This document shows positions 1-8,240 of a stretch of 64,000 nucleotides of DNA, one piece after another. Position numbers and translations under genes: made by a program. Within the stretch, counting starts at the first letter, position 1; the number at the start of each line of letters is the position of its first letter. Source of the DNA: Micromonospora_G sp040676775 (GTDB lineage: Bacteria; Actinomycetota; Actinomycetes; Mycobacteriales; Micromonosporaceae); NCBI RefSeq assembly GCF_040676775.1, contig NZ_JBFAPP010000012.1, positions 1 through 64,000 on the forward strand, given 5' to 3'. The notes below the pieces were generated by a model, which was given only the letters and a program-made list of their open reading frames with translations, had not been told where the DNA came from and searched no databases.

Positions 1-36
1 AAAAGTTCGTTGTAGGTCGTTCGGTGTTGCTGTGAC

Positions 37-66
37 CTGATCGGTTGTTCGCTTAGGGCCGATCAG
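37..66. terminator. Hairpin upstream of the MocA-like gene
   Basis: CTGATCGG (37-44) pairs with CCGATCAG (59-66) around a 14-nt loop. It may end a gene lying before the window or be a leader structure of the next gene. The rest of 1-189 is clearly more AT-rich than anything else here, especially 95-175, which suits a promoter region, but I cannot assign -35/-10 boxes with confidence. Confidence 0.3.
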
Positions 67-189
67 TGCAGCCACCATAACCTGTTTAGTCAGCGTGAAG
101 CTAGCCGAAAGTACGATGTATATAGTTCTCATATTGCATCCAAGGGTAAAAATCAGACTGAATTTCGGACTCCGACTACGCTCTGAGGC

Positions 190-825
190 GTGGGATGTGA
201 GCCGACACACGCTCCAGAGCCGGTCGCCGCGCTTGTCCTCGCCGCCGGAGCCGGCCGGCGTTTCGGGCGTCCCAAGGCCCTGATCGAGGTTGACGGCCGG
301 CTGCTGGTCGAGCGTGCGGTGGCGACCGCCCGCGCCGGTGGGTGCACCCCGGTGCTGACCGTGCTCGGCGCCGAGGCCGACACCGTGCGGGCCGAGGCCG
401 ACCTCGACGGCGCCGTACCGATCGACAACCCCGACTGGGCGACCGGGCTGGGCTCGTCGCTGCGCGCCGGCCTCACTGCCCTGCACCACACTGCGGCGGT
501 GGCCGCCCTCGTACTCCTGGTGGACATGCCCGGCATCACCCCGGCTGCGGTACGCCGGCTGGTCGCCCTGGCCGGACCGGACACCCTCGCCACCGCCGGG
601 TACGGCGACCAGCGCGGGCACCCCGTGCTACTCGGACGGGCGCACTGGCCAGGGGTGTCCGCCCTCGCGATCGGGGACGCGGGCGCGCGCGGATACCTGC
701 GCGAGCACGAGTCGGACCTGCGGGTGGTGCCCTGCGCCGACGTCGCCGACAACACCGACGTCGACACCCCGGCCGACCTCGACCGGGTGGTGCACGGGTC
801 GATCGTGGCGACGGTCGATGGCTGA
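190..825 (+). CDS. MocA-like molybdenum cofactor cytidylyltransferase / NTP transferase
   Basis: This is a 211-residue protein of the MobA/MocA nucleotidyltransferase family. The nucleotide-binding loop LVLAAGAGRRFGRPKAL (about 15-31) and the VDMPG metal-binding aspartate near 105 are visible. MocA enzymes transfer CMP to molybdopterin to give the cytosine dinucleotide cofactor; related proteins load guanine or other nucleotides. The GTG at 190 is chosen because GAGG lies just before it and the glycine-rich loop starts soon after. It stops 17 nt before an XdhC-type gene and close to xanthine dehydrogenase genes, which supports a role in cofactor supply for that enzyme. The exact nucleotide used is inferred. 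Confidence 0.8.
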   Translation: MGCEPTHAPEPVAALVLAAGAGRRFGRPKALIEVDGRLLVERAVATARAGGCTPVLTVLGAEADTVRAEADLDGAVPIDNPDWATGLGSSLRAGLTALHHTAAVAALVLLVDMPGITPAAVRRLVALAGPDTLATAGYGDQRGHPVLLGRAHWPGVSALAIGDAGARGYLREHESDLRVVPCADVADNTDVDTPADLDRVVHGSIVATVDG

Positions 826-842
826 CCGGCCACACTGGTTCC

Positions 843-2147
843 ATGCGTGAGGTACTGGACGACCTGATGCGCTGGTGGCACGCGGACGCGCCGGTCGGGA
901 TGGCCACCGTCGTCGCCACCTGGCGCAGCGCGCCCCGGCAACCCGGCGCCACCATGCTGGTCGGGCCGGACGGGAGCGCGGTCGGCAGCGTCTCCGGTGG
1001 CTGCGTCGAGGCAGCCGTCTACGACCTGTGCCAGGAGGTGGTGGCCGCCGGGGTGCCGCAGTCGCAGCGCTACGGCGTGCACGACGACGACGCGTACGCG
1101 GTGGGGCTGACCTGCGGTGGCAGCATCGAGGTTTTTGTCGAACGGGTGGACCGGGGCAGCTTCCCCGACCTCGCCGACGTGGCCGCGTCGATCGCCGCGC
1201 GAACCCCGGTGGCCGTACTCACCTGCGTCGCGGGACCGGCCGAGCGGCTCGGCCGGCGGATGGTGCTGTGGCCGGACCGTCGGCGCGGATCGCTCGGCTC
1301 GGACCGGCTCGACGACGCTGCCACCGACGACGGCCGCGGGCTGCTCGCCGCCGGACGTACGGGACTGCTGCACTACGGCACCGACGGGCAACGCCGGGGC
1401 ACCGGGCTGACCCTGCTGCTCAACGCGTACGCCCCACCGGCCCGGATGATCGTCTTCGGTGCGATCGACTTCGCCGCCGCGGTCGCCCGGGTGGGCACCT
1501 TCCTCGGCTACCGGGTGACGGTCTGCGACGCCCGCCCGGTCTTCGCCACCGCCCGCCGGTTCCCGGACGCCGACGAGGTGGTGGTCGACTGGCCGCACCG
1601 ATACCTGGCCGAGCAGGCAACGGCCGGGCAGCTCGACGAGCGGACCGTGGTCTGCGTATTGACCCACGACCCGAAGTTCGACGTGCCGGTGCTGCGGGTC
1701 GCGCTCGACCTGCCGCTGGCGTACGTCGGCGCGATGGGTTCCCGGCGTACCCACCACGACCGGCTGGCCCGGCTGCGCGAGGCAGGAGTGCCCGAGCCGG
1801 CGCTGGCCCGGCTCGCCTCCCCGATCGGGCTGGACCTCGGTGCGCGTACGCCGGAGGAGACCGCGGTCAGCATCGCCGCCGAGATCGTGGCCAACCGCTG
1901 GGGCGGCGACGGCACCCGGCTGTCCCACACCGACGGCCGGATCCACGCCCGCACCCACCAGCCCCGCCCGCACCGCCCGTCCGGGCAGGCGCGAACCGGG
2001 TCAGCGGGGCAGGCGCAGGGCGAGGAAGAAGTCGACCCGGTCCTCGAAGCGGGACAGGTCCCGGCCGGTGAGCTGTTCGATCCGGCCGATCCGGTAGCGC
2101 AACGTGTTGACGTGCAGGTGCAGCAGGGTCGCGCACCGGGTCCATGA
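843..2147 (+). CDS. XdhC/CoxI-type molybdoenzyme maturation factor
   Basis: 434 residues. The N-terminal XdhC/CoxI segment has SGGCVE at 51-56, the family's conserved cysteine motif. A C-terminal Rossmann domain begins near 202 (MIVFGAIDFAAAV) and carries YVGAMGSRRTHHDRL around 293. These factors bind and sulfurate molybdenum cofactor and insert it into xanthine dehydrogenase, whose subunits are encoded at 5.5-10.5 kb. The ATG at 843 follows the MocA gene by 17 nt, so the two are probably cotranscribed. Oddly, no stop occurs until 2145, so the last ~48 residues are read antisense through the 3' end of pucR; this basic, low-complexity tail (from about residue 360) is unlike the family. Confidence 0.85.
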   Translation: MREVLDDLMRWWHADAPVGMATVVATWRSAPRQPGATMLVGPDGSAVGSVSGGCVEAAVYDLCQEVVAAGVPQSQRYGVHDDDAYAVGLTCGGSIEVFVERVDRGSFPDLADVAASIAARTPVAVLTCVAGPAERLGRRMVLWPDRRRGSLGSDRLDDAATDDGRGLLAAGRTGLLHYGTDGQRRGTGLTLLLNAYAPPARMIVFGAIDFAAAVARVGTFLGYRVTVCDARPVFATARRFPDADEVVVDWPHRYLAEQATAGQLDERTVVCVLTHDPKFDVPVLRVALDLPLAYVGAMGSRRTHHDRLARLREAGVPEPALARLASPIGLDLGARTPEETAVSIAAEIVANRWGGDGTRLSHTDGRIHARTHQPRPHRPSGQARTGSAGQAQGEEEVDPVLEAGQVPAGELFDPADPVAQRVDVQVQQGRAPGP

Positions 2148-3626
2148 GCCGCCCGCGGCGAGGAACGAGTCGAGCGTCCGGAGCAGGTTCGCGTTGTGCG
2201 TCCGGTCGTACGCGAGCAGCGGGGCGAGCAGCCGGCGCTGGAACGCCCGCCGGGTGTCGGCCGGTACGCCGGCCAACAGGAGCAGGTGCGAGGCGAGTTC
2301 GTCGGCGCTGACCAGGGTTGCCTGCTCGTCGCGGGCGACCGCCGTACGCAACGCGTGGCGGGCCTCCTCGACCGCGCCGCCCAGCGCCCCCGGCCCGGCC
2401 GCCAACCCGCTCACCCCGACCGCCAACCGCCCGTTGCCGAGCCCCGGCCCGTACGCGGCGACGCCGGCCCGGATCGTCTCCAACGCGGCGGGCGCCTGCT
2501 CCGGCGACACGGCCAGCACGGCGAGCACGGTGTCGGGCGACCCCGCGTCGGTCACCGCGACCCGGTCCGCGGCCGGCCCGACCAGTTCGGCGCAGACGGT
2601 GACGGCCAGCTCCGACGGCGTACGCAGGCCGGTCAGGCTGGCGTTGAGCACCAGGAACGTCGACTCCGGAGGCAGTCCGCAGGAGAGCAGTCGGCCGCGC
2701 AGGTCGCCCTGCTCACCGCCGGTCAGGGTGGCACCGAGCTGGTCGGCGAGGCGCCGCTCGATCCGCAGTGCCTCGTCGACCTGGGCCCGTTCCAGCGCGA
2801 CCAGGCTGGTCAGCTCCGCGGCGGCGTCGGCCAGCCCGCTCACCTCGGCCGCGTCCGCCGGCCCGCCGGATGGCGCGGTGTGGCCGCCGGACATCGCGGC
2901 CCCACCGGCGGTCGCCAGTGGGGCGCGCGGGGCGACCGCGCAGGCGAGCAGCCAGGAGGCCAGCCGGTGTTCGGGGCGGCCGGGCACTCCGAACACCGCG
3001 AGCCGGCGACCGTCCACGGTGACCTGTGCCGGCAGCCGGCCGGCGGCGAGGAAGGCACGCGCCACCGTCGCCCGGTCCGCCGGGGCAAGGCCGGTGGTGT
3101 CGGCGATCGATCGCCCGGTCGGCGTGAGAACCCAGCAGTCCACGCCGAGTTCGGCGGCGGCCGGCGGCAGCAGGTCGACCAGGCGTGCGCCGGCCGCCAT
3201 CGCCGCCACCAGACCCCGGTGCCGGCCCAGCACGGTGGCCAGGCCACTGGCCCGCTGCGCCCACAGGGAAGGGTTCACCTCGTCGACGATGTCCCGGAAG
3301 GACACCTCGACCGGCACCTCGAACAGCGGCATCCGGTGCCGGCGGCAGGCGTCGACCAGGTCGTCGGGGACCGTACCGAAAACCGCGTCACCGGCGCCGA
3401 TCGCGGTCACCGACGCCTGCGCGCAGGCGGCGACGAACGCCTCCGAGTCGGCGGCGTCGCGCCACCAGACCAGACCGGTCAGCACGATCTCGCCGCCGGA
3501 CAGGTAGCGCCGGGGATCGGGCAGGTCGGTCACGTAGACCCGGCTCACCGGTCGTTCGAGCTCGTCGGCGCCGGTCAACAGGGTGAGTCGCAACCGCGGC
3601 CGGTGCAGCGCCTCGCGTAGCAGCAT
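2001..3626 (-). CDS. pucR: PucR-family purine catabolism regulator
   Basis: 541 residues. The N-terminal PucR domain (about 1-130) shows VTDLPDPRRYLSGGEIVLTG, typical of the family. The middle is a variable, Ala-rich, GGDEF-like region, and the C-terminus has the PucR helix-turn-helix LHLHVNTLRYRIGRIEQLTG (about 505-525). In Bacillus, PucR senses allantoin and related ureides and controls uricase and xanthine dehydrogenase genes. Here it is divergent from the uraD-to-xdhA operon, so it is its probable regulator. AAGGAA sits about 10 nt before the ATG at 3626. Whether it activates or represses cannot be read from the sequence. Confidence 0.85.
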   Translation of the reverse strand: MLLREALHRPRLRLTLLTGADELERPVSRVYVTDLPDPRRYLSGGEIVLTGLVWWRDAADSEAFVAACAQASVTAIGAGDAVFGTVPDDLVDACRRHRMPLFEVPVEVSFRDIVDEVNPSLWAQRASGLATVLGRHRGLVAAMAAGARLVDLLPPAAAELGVDCWVLTPTGRSIADTTGLAPADRATVARAFLAAGRLPAQVTVDGRRLAVFGVPGRPEHRLASWLLACAVAPRAPLATAGGAAMSGGHTAPSGGPADAAEVSGLADAAAELTSLVALERAQVDEALRIERRLADQLGATLTGGEQGDLRGRLLSCGLPPESTFLVLNASLTGLRTPSELAVTVCAELVGPAADRVAVTDAGSPDTVLAVLAVSPEQAPAALETIRAGVAAYGPGLGNGRLAVGVSGLAAGPGALGGAVEEARHALRTAVARDEQATLVSADELASHLLLLAGVPADTRRAFQRRLLAPLLAYDRTHNANLLRTLDSFLAAGGSWTRCATLLHLHVNTLRYRIGRIEQLTGRDLSRFEDRVDFFLALRLPR

Positions 3627-3775
3627 GAGCAGTTCCTTCCGGTCGGGCCACGGGGAGTTGACTCGGGTTTGGAGGAAGCTACGGAAACCCTACGGGTCCA
3701 CTGTTGCGAATTGGGTGTTGCTGCCGGTTCAGCTACCGCTGACGGACTGTTGTACTTCTCGCAACCGCTGGGGAG
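3627..3775. promoter_or_regulatory. Divergent pucR / uraD promoter region
   Basis: This 149-nt gap between divergent genes must hold both promoters and probably PucR sites. A near repeat CTACGG/CCTACGG occurs around 3680-3700 and CTGTTG occurs twice (about 3700 and 3747). Neither is a proven operator. It is somewhat AT-richer than the flanking genes. Confidence 0.5.
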
Positions 3776-4333
3776 GTGGAAGGCATCGACGCATCCGGCC
3801 ACACCCTCGAAAGCTTCAACACCCGACCGGCCGACGAGGTCGAGCGGGACCTGCTCGCCTGCTGTGCCGTACCGGCGTGGGCGCAGAGGATGGTCGCCGG
3901 GCGGCCGTACCCGGACCTGGGGGTGCTGGTCGCGACCGCCGACGCCGCGCTGGCGGCACTGACCTGGGCGGAGGTCGCGCAGGCGCTCGCCGCGCACCCG
4001 CGCATCGGCGAGCGCCCCACCGGCACCGACCGGGAGTCGTCCTGGTCGCGCCGGGAACAGGCCGGCGTCACCGACGCCGACGCCGACACCAGGGCCGCGT
4101 TGGCGCAGGCGAACCAGGAGTACGAACGCCGCTTCGGCCACCTCTTCCTGATCTTCGCCAGTGGCCGGACGCAGGACGAGATGCTCGCCGCGGCACGGCA
4201 GCGGCTGCGCCACGACGACGACACCGAACGCCGGGTGGTCCACGGGGAACTGCGACAGATCGCCCGGCTGCGGCTGGAACGGCTGCTCGGCACCGAACCC
4301 GCCACCACGACCGAAGCGCCGGGACCGGCGTGA
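3776..4333 (+). CDS. uraD: OHCU decarboxylase (uricase pathway, UraD)
   Basis: 185 residues. 2-oxo-4-hydroxy-4-carboxy-5-ureidoimidazoline decarboxylase makes S-allantoin from the unstable product of the UraH step. HPRIGER at 74-80 holds the catalytic histidine of the family, and EYERRFGHLFLIFASGRT (about 110-127) is the conserved helical block that closes the active site. The length matches bacterial UraD. The GTG at 3776 lies inside GGGAGGTGG, so its ribosome site is abnormally close; no other ATG or GTG exists before the next in-frame stop upstream, so the true start could be a rare codon just downstream. Its stop overlaps the uraH start (TGATG). Confidence 0.88.
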   Translation: MEGIDASGHTLESFNTRPADEVERDLLACCAVPAWAQRMVAGRPYPDLGVLVATADAALAALTWAEVAQALAAHPRIGERPTGTDRESSWSRREQAGVTDADADTRAALAQANQEYERRFGHLFLIFASGRTQDEMLAAARQRLRHDDDTERRVVHGELRQIARLRLERLLGTEPATTTEAPGPA

Positions 4334-4674
4334 TGAGCGAGACCTACGCCCGGATCTCCACCCACGTGCTCGACACCGGGCGCGGGGCACCCGCCGCCGG
4401 GGTGCACGTCCGGTTCGAACGGCACGACTCCGGTGGCTGGACGCTGGTGGCGCAGGGGCGTACCGACGCCGACGGGCGGCTGCGCGACTGGGTGCCGTTG
4501 CACGACTGCCAGGCCGGTGGCTACCGGCTGGTGTTCTACGTCGAGACGTACTTCGACGGCGACACCTTCTTCCCGGAGATCACCGTCGCCTTCCAGCTCC
4601 GCGATCCGGACCAGGCGTACCACGTGCCGCTGCTGCTCGGCCGGTACGGCTACACCACCTACCGAGGGAGCTGA
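4333..4674 (+). CDS. uraH: 5-hydroxyisourate hydrolase (transthyretin-like)
   Basis: 113 residues. It hydrolyses 5-hydroxyisourate, the direct uricase product, to OHCU. Family signatures are HVLDTGRGAPAAGV (11-24), with catalytic His11, and the C-terminal YRGS (110-113) that lines the active site of the tetramer. The length is typical. The start ATG overlaps the uraD stop by one base, so translation is coupled. The three enzymes uraD, uraH and uricase are contiguous. Confidence 0.92.
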   Translation: MSETYARISTHVLDTGRGAPAAGVHVRFERHDSGGWTLVAQGRTDADGRLRDWVPLHDCQAGGYRLVFYVETYFDGDTFFPEITVAFQLRDPDQAYHVPLLLGRYGYTTYRGS

Positions 4675-4677
4675 GCG

Positions 4678-5544
4678 ATGTCGATCGTGCTCGGGGCCAA
4701 CCAGTACGGCAAGGCCGAGGTGCGCCTGGTCCGGGTGGTCCGTGCCGGTGGGCGGCACGACCTGCGCGACCTCAACGTGAGCGTGACGCTCGCCGGTGAC
4801 CTGGCCGCCACCCACCTGACCGGCGACAACACCGTGGTCCTGCCGACCGACTCGCAGAAGAACACCGTGTACGCCTTCGCCCGCGCCCACGGCGTCGACG
4901 GGATCGAGGAGTTCGGGCTGCGGCTGGCCCGGCACTTCGTCGCCTCCCAGCCGGCGATCGACACCGCCACCGTTCACATCGAGGAGTACGGCTGGCAGCG
5001 GCTCGGCCCGCACTCGTTCCAGCGGGCCGGCGGCGAGGTGCGTACCGCCACCGTGACCTGCACCGACGGGCGCACGGAGGTCGAGGCCGGGCTGACCGGG
5101 CTGGTGCTGCTCAACTCCACCGACTCGGAGTTCCACGGCTACGTCAAGGACCCGTACACGACGTTGCCGGAGACGAACGACCGGATCCTCGCCACCGCCG
5201 TCGACGCGCGCTGGCACTACCGGGGCGACAACCTCGACTGGGAAGACTCCTACGGCGCAGCCCGTGCCGGACTGGTCGACGCGTTCGTCGGGACCTACAG
5301 CCTCTCCCTGCAACAGACCCTGTACGCGATGGGCCACCGGGTGCTGACCGACCGGCCCGAGATCACCGAGGTACGGCTGTCGCTGCCGAACAAACACCAC
5401 CTGCTGGTGGACCTGACCCCGTTCGGGCTGGACAACCCGAACGAGGTGTTCGTCGCGACCGACCGCCCGTACGGGCTGATCGAGGGCACCGTCCGCCGGG
5501 CCGACGACGGGACCGTCGACCCGGCGGACGGCGGGCGGCACTGA
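4678..5544 (+). CDS. Urate oxidase (uricase)
   Basis: 288 residues. Cofactor-free uricase oxidises urate to 5-hydroxyisourate and hydrogen peroxide. LGANQYGKAEVRLVRV at the N-terminus (residues 5-20) and LPTDSQKNTVYAFARAHG (about 56-73) are the conserved T-fold blocks, the second including the catalytic Thr and neighbouring Asp/Ser. Only 3 nt separate it from uraH, and its stop overlaps the next ATG. Length and block order fit bacterial uricases, so assignment is firm. Confidence 0.93.
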   Translation: MSIVLGANQYGKAEVRLVRVVRAGGRHDLRDLNVSVTLAGDLAATHLTGDNTVVLPTDSQKNTVYAFARAHGVDGIEEFGLRLARHFVASQPAIDTATVHIEEYGWQRLGPHSFQRAGGEVRTATVTCTDGRTEVEAGLTGLVLLNSTDSEFHGYVKDPYTTLPETNDRILATAVDARWHYRGDNLDWEDSYGAARAGLVDAFVGTYSLSLQQTLYAMGHRVLTDRPEITEVRLSLPNKHHLLVDLTPFGLDNPNEVFVATDRPYGLIEGTVRRADDGTVDPADGGRH

Positions 5545-6407
5545 TGGAGTTCCTGGCACCGGCGAGCTTCACCGACGCGCTGGCGGCGAAGGCCGCGTAC
5601 CCGGAGGCGGTGCCGATCTGCGGTGGCACCGACGTGATGGTGGAGTTGAACTTCGACCGCCGCCGGCCGGGTGTGCTGCTCGACCTGAGCCGGGTCGACG
5701 CCCTGGCGCAGTGGAGTTGCGACGGTGAACTGATCCGGGTCGGTGCCGGTGTCACGTACCGGCGGATCATCGACGAACTCGGCCGCGCGCTGCCGGGGCT
5801 GGCGTTGGCCGCGCGTACCGTCGGCTCGCCGCAGATCCGCAACCGGGGCACGGTCGGCGGCAACCTCGGTTCCGCGTCGCCGGCCGGGGACGCGCACCCG
5901 CCGCTGCTCGCCGCCGGTGCCCTGGTCGAGCTGGCCTCGGTCCGCGGTACCCGCCGGGTGCCGGTGGCCGAGTTCTTCACCGGACCAAAGCGCAGCGTAC
6001 GGGCGCCCGACGAGCTGATCGCGGCGTTCCTGGTGCCGCCGGCCCGGGGACCGCAGCAGTTCGCGAAGGTCGGCACCCGCAACGCGATGGTGATCGCGGT
6101 CTGCTCGTTCGGGCTGGCCCTGGACCCGGTGACGCGCCGGGTCGGCACCGGCATCGGTTCGGCCGGGCCGACGCCGCTGCGAGCCGGGGCGGCCGAGGAC
6201 CTGCTCGCCGCCGACCTGCCCTGGGACGACGTCGGGGCGTTGCCGGAATCGCTGGCCCGCCGCTTCGGGGACCTCGTCGCGGCGGCGGCCAGCCCGATCG
6301 ACGACGTACGCGGCACCGCCGCCTACCGCCGGCACGCGCTCGCCGTACTGGCCCGCCGGACCCTGCACTGGGCCTGGCGTGACCTTCGGGAGGGGGATCG
6401 GGGATGA
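5544..6407 (+). CDS. xdhB: Xanthine dehydrogenase FAD-binding subunit
   Basis: 287 residues of the CO-dehydrogenase-flavoprotein / molybdopterin dehydrogenase FAD domain. ICGGTDVMVELN (25-36) and TVGSPQIRNRGTVGGNLG (92-109) are the two FAD-contacting motifs. In the heterotrimeric enzyme, electrons flow from the Mo subunit through the two 2Fe-2S clusters to this FAD and on to NAD. It overlaps the uricase stop by one base and the 2Fe-2S gene by 4 nt, so the operon is translationally coupled. Substrate (xanthine/hypoxanthine) is inferred from context. Confidence 0.9.
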   Translation: MEFLAPASFTDALAAKAAYPEAVPICGGTDVMVELNFDRRRPGVLLDLSRVDALAQWSCDGELIRVGAGVTYRRIIDELGRALPGLALAARTVGSPQIRNRGTVGGNLGSASPAGDAHPPLLAAGALVELASVRGTRRVPVAEFFTGPKRSVRAPDELIAAFLVPPARGPQQFAKVGTRNAMVIAVCSFGLALDPVTRRVGTGIGSAGPTPLRAGAAEDLLAADLPWDDVGALPESLARRFGDLVAAAASPIDDVRGTAAYRRHALAVLARRTLHWAWRDLREGDRG

Positions 6408-6898
6408 GGGTCAACTGCGTGGTGAACGGGGAGCCGCGTACCGCCGACGACGTCTGGCCGGGGGAGAGCCTGCTCTACCTGCTCCGCGAACGACTCGGCC
6501 TGCCCGGCGCCAAGAACGCCTGTGAACAGGGAGAATGTGGTTCGTGCACGGTCTACCTGGACGGTACGCCGGTCTGCGCCTGCCTGGTGGCGGCCGGACA
6601 GGCGCAGGACCGCGAGGTGCGTACGGTCGAGGGGCTGTCCGGCCCGGACGGCACGCTCGACCGGGTGCAACGCGCGTTCGTCAGCGCCGGTGCGGTGCAG
6701 TGCGGGTTCTGCACACCGGGGCTGATGGTGGCGGTGCACGACCTGCTGGCCCGCGACCCGTCCCCGGCCGACCAGGACATCCGCGAGGCGCTGGCCGGGA
6801 ACCTGTGCCGGTGCACCGGTTACGAGCACATCATGGCGGCCGTACGGCTGGCCGCCGCCACCCCAGCGTCCCCGGACGGTCACGATGATCATCATTGA
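6404..6898 (+). CDS. xdhC: Xanthine dehydrogenase 2Fe-2S subunit
   Basis: 164 residues. The plant-type ferredoxin cluster uses Cys40, 45, 48 and 60 (CEQGECGSC...C), and the C-terminal helical domain binds the second 2Fe-2S cluster through Cys100, 103, 135 and 137 (CGFCTPG, CRCTGY). It relays electrons between Mo cofactor and FAD subunits. The symbol follows E. coli xdhABC usage and is not the XdhC accessory factor at 0.8-2.1 kb. Its last 14 nt overlap the deaminase gene. Confidence 0.93.
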   Translation: MRVNCVVNGEPRTADDVWPGESLLYLLRERLGLPGAKNACEQGECGSCTVYLDGTPVCACLVAAGQAQDREVRTVEGLSGPDGTLDRVQRAFVSAGAVQCGFCTPGLMVAVHDLLARDPSPADQDIREALAGNLCRCTGYEHIMAAVRLAAATPASPDGHDDHH

Positions 6899-8240
6899 GA
6901 ACTGCGCGGTGGCGACCGTCGACGCCGACGGCACCGAGTACCTCGACGGCCACGTGGTGGTCGACGAGGGCCGGATCGTCGCCGTCGGCCCCGGTCACGC
7001 CGGCCGCTACCACCGCTCCGTACGCCGGGTCGACGGCACCGGCTGCCTGGTCACCCCCGGCCTGGTCAACACCCACCACCACCTCTACCAGTGGGCGACC
7101 CGGGGCATGGCCCAGCAGCAGAACCTCTTCGGCTGGCTCGGCGAGCTCTACCCGGTCTGGGCCGGGCTGGACGCCGAGGTGGTCGCCGCCACCACCTCCG
7201 CCGGCCTCGGCTGGCTGGCCCTGTCCGGCTGCACCACCAGCACCGACCACCACTACGTCTACCCGCGTGACGGCGGCGACCTGATGGCCGCGCAGGTCGA
7301 GGCGGCGACCGAGATCGGGCTGCGGTTCCACCCCGCCCGAGGCTCGATGGACCTCGGCCGGGCCAACGGTGGGCTGCCGCCGGACGACATCGTGGAGGAC
7401 ACCGACACCGCGCTCGCCGCCACCGAGGAGGCGATCGACCGGTTCCACGACCCGGACGACGACGCCATGGTCCGGGTCGCCGTCGCGCCCTGCTCGCCGT
7501 TCTCGGTCACCCCGAAACTCATGACCGAGGCCGCCGCGCTGGCCCGCCGCCGGGGCGTACGGCTGCACACCCATCTCGCCGAGACCATCGAGGAGGAGGG
7601 TTACTGCCGCGAGACGCACGGCTGCACCCCGGTCGAATACGCCGAACGCCTCGGCTGGCTCGGCCCGGACGTCTGGCTGGCCCACGGGGTCCACCTCGAC
7701 GACCACGCCGTCGGCCGGCTCGCCGCCACCGGCACCTCGGTCGCACACTGCCCCAGTTCCAACGCCCGCCTCGGCGCCGGCATCGCCCGCACCCGGGACC
7801 TGCTCGATGCCGGGGTGCCGGTCGGCCTCGGTGTCGACGGGCCCGCGTCGCAGGAGGCGAACCAGCTCGGCGCCGAGCTGCGCCAGGCGCTGTACGCCGC
7901 CCGGCTGCGCGGCGGCCCGACGGCGCTCACCGCCCGGCAGGCCCTCGCGCTCGGCACCACCGGCGGCGCCCGCTGCCTCGGCCGTGAGGACCAGATCGGC
8001 TCGATCGAGCCCGGCAAGCTCGCCGACCTGACCGTGTGGCGGATCGACGGGCTCGGCCACGTCGGCATCGACGACCCGGTTGCCGCGCTGGTGTTCGGCC
8101 CGCCCGCCCCGGTCGAACTGCTGCTCGTCGGGGGTCGACCGGTGGTCGAACGCGGCGAACTGCGTACGGCCGACGAGCGGGACCTGATGCGGCGGATCCG
8201 CCGGGCGCACCGAACCCTGATCCGGAGGTCCCGCGCATGA
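6885..8240 (+). CDS. 8-oxoguanine deaminase / guanine deaminase-like amidohydrolase
   Basis: 451 residues of the AtzB/TrzN-type amidohydrolase superfamily. Metal ligands are seen in NTHHHLYQW (62-70), HTHLAETIEEEGYCRE (about 226-241) and AHCPSSNARL (about 285-294), with the late Asp in VDGPASQEANQ. The pattern TRGMAQQQNLFGWL with STDHHYVYP is characteristic of proteins annotated as 8-oxoguanine deaminase. It would turn guanine (or 8-oxoguanine) into xanthine (or urate), feeding the surrounding pathway. The gene is wedged between xanthine dehydrogenase subunit genes with overlaps at both ends. Guanine versus 8-oxoguanine cannot be decided here. Confidence 0.82.
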   Translation: MIIIENCAVATVDADGTEYLDGHVVVDEGRIVAVGPGHAGRYHRSVRRVDGTGCLVTPGLVNTHHHLYQWATRGMAQQQNLFGWLGELYPVWAGLDAEVVAATTSAGLGWLALSGCTTSTDHHYVYPRDGGDLMAAQVEAATEIGLRFHPARGSMDLGRANGGLPPDDIVEDTDTALAATEEAIDRFHDPDDDAMVRVAVAPCSPFSVTPKLMTEAAALARRRGVRLHTHLAETIEEEGYCRETHGCTPVEYAERLGWLGPDVWLAHGVHLDDHAVGRLAATGTSVAHCPSSNARLGAGIARTRDLLDAGVPVGLGVDGPASQEANQLGAELRQALYAARLRGGPTALTARQALALGTTGGARCLGREDQIGSIEPGKLADLTVWRIDGLGHVGIDDPVAALVFGPPAPVELLLVGGRPVVERGELRTADERDLMRRIRRAHRTLIRRSRA

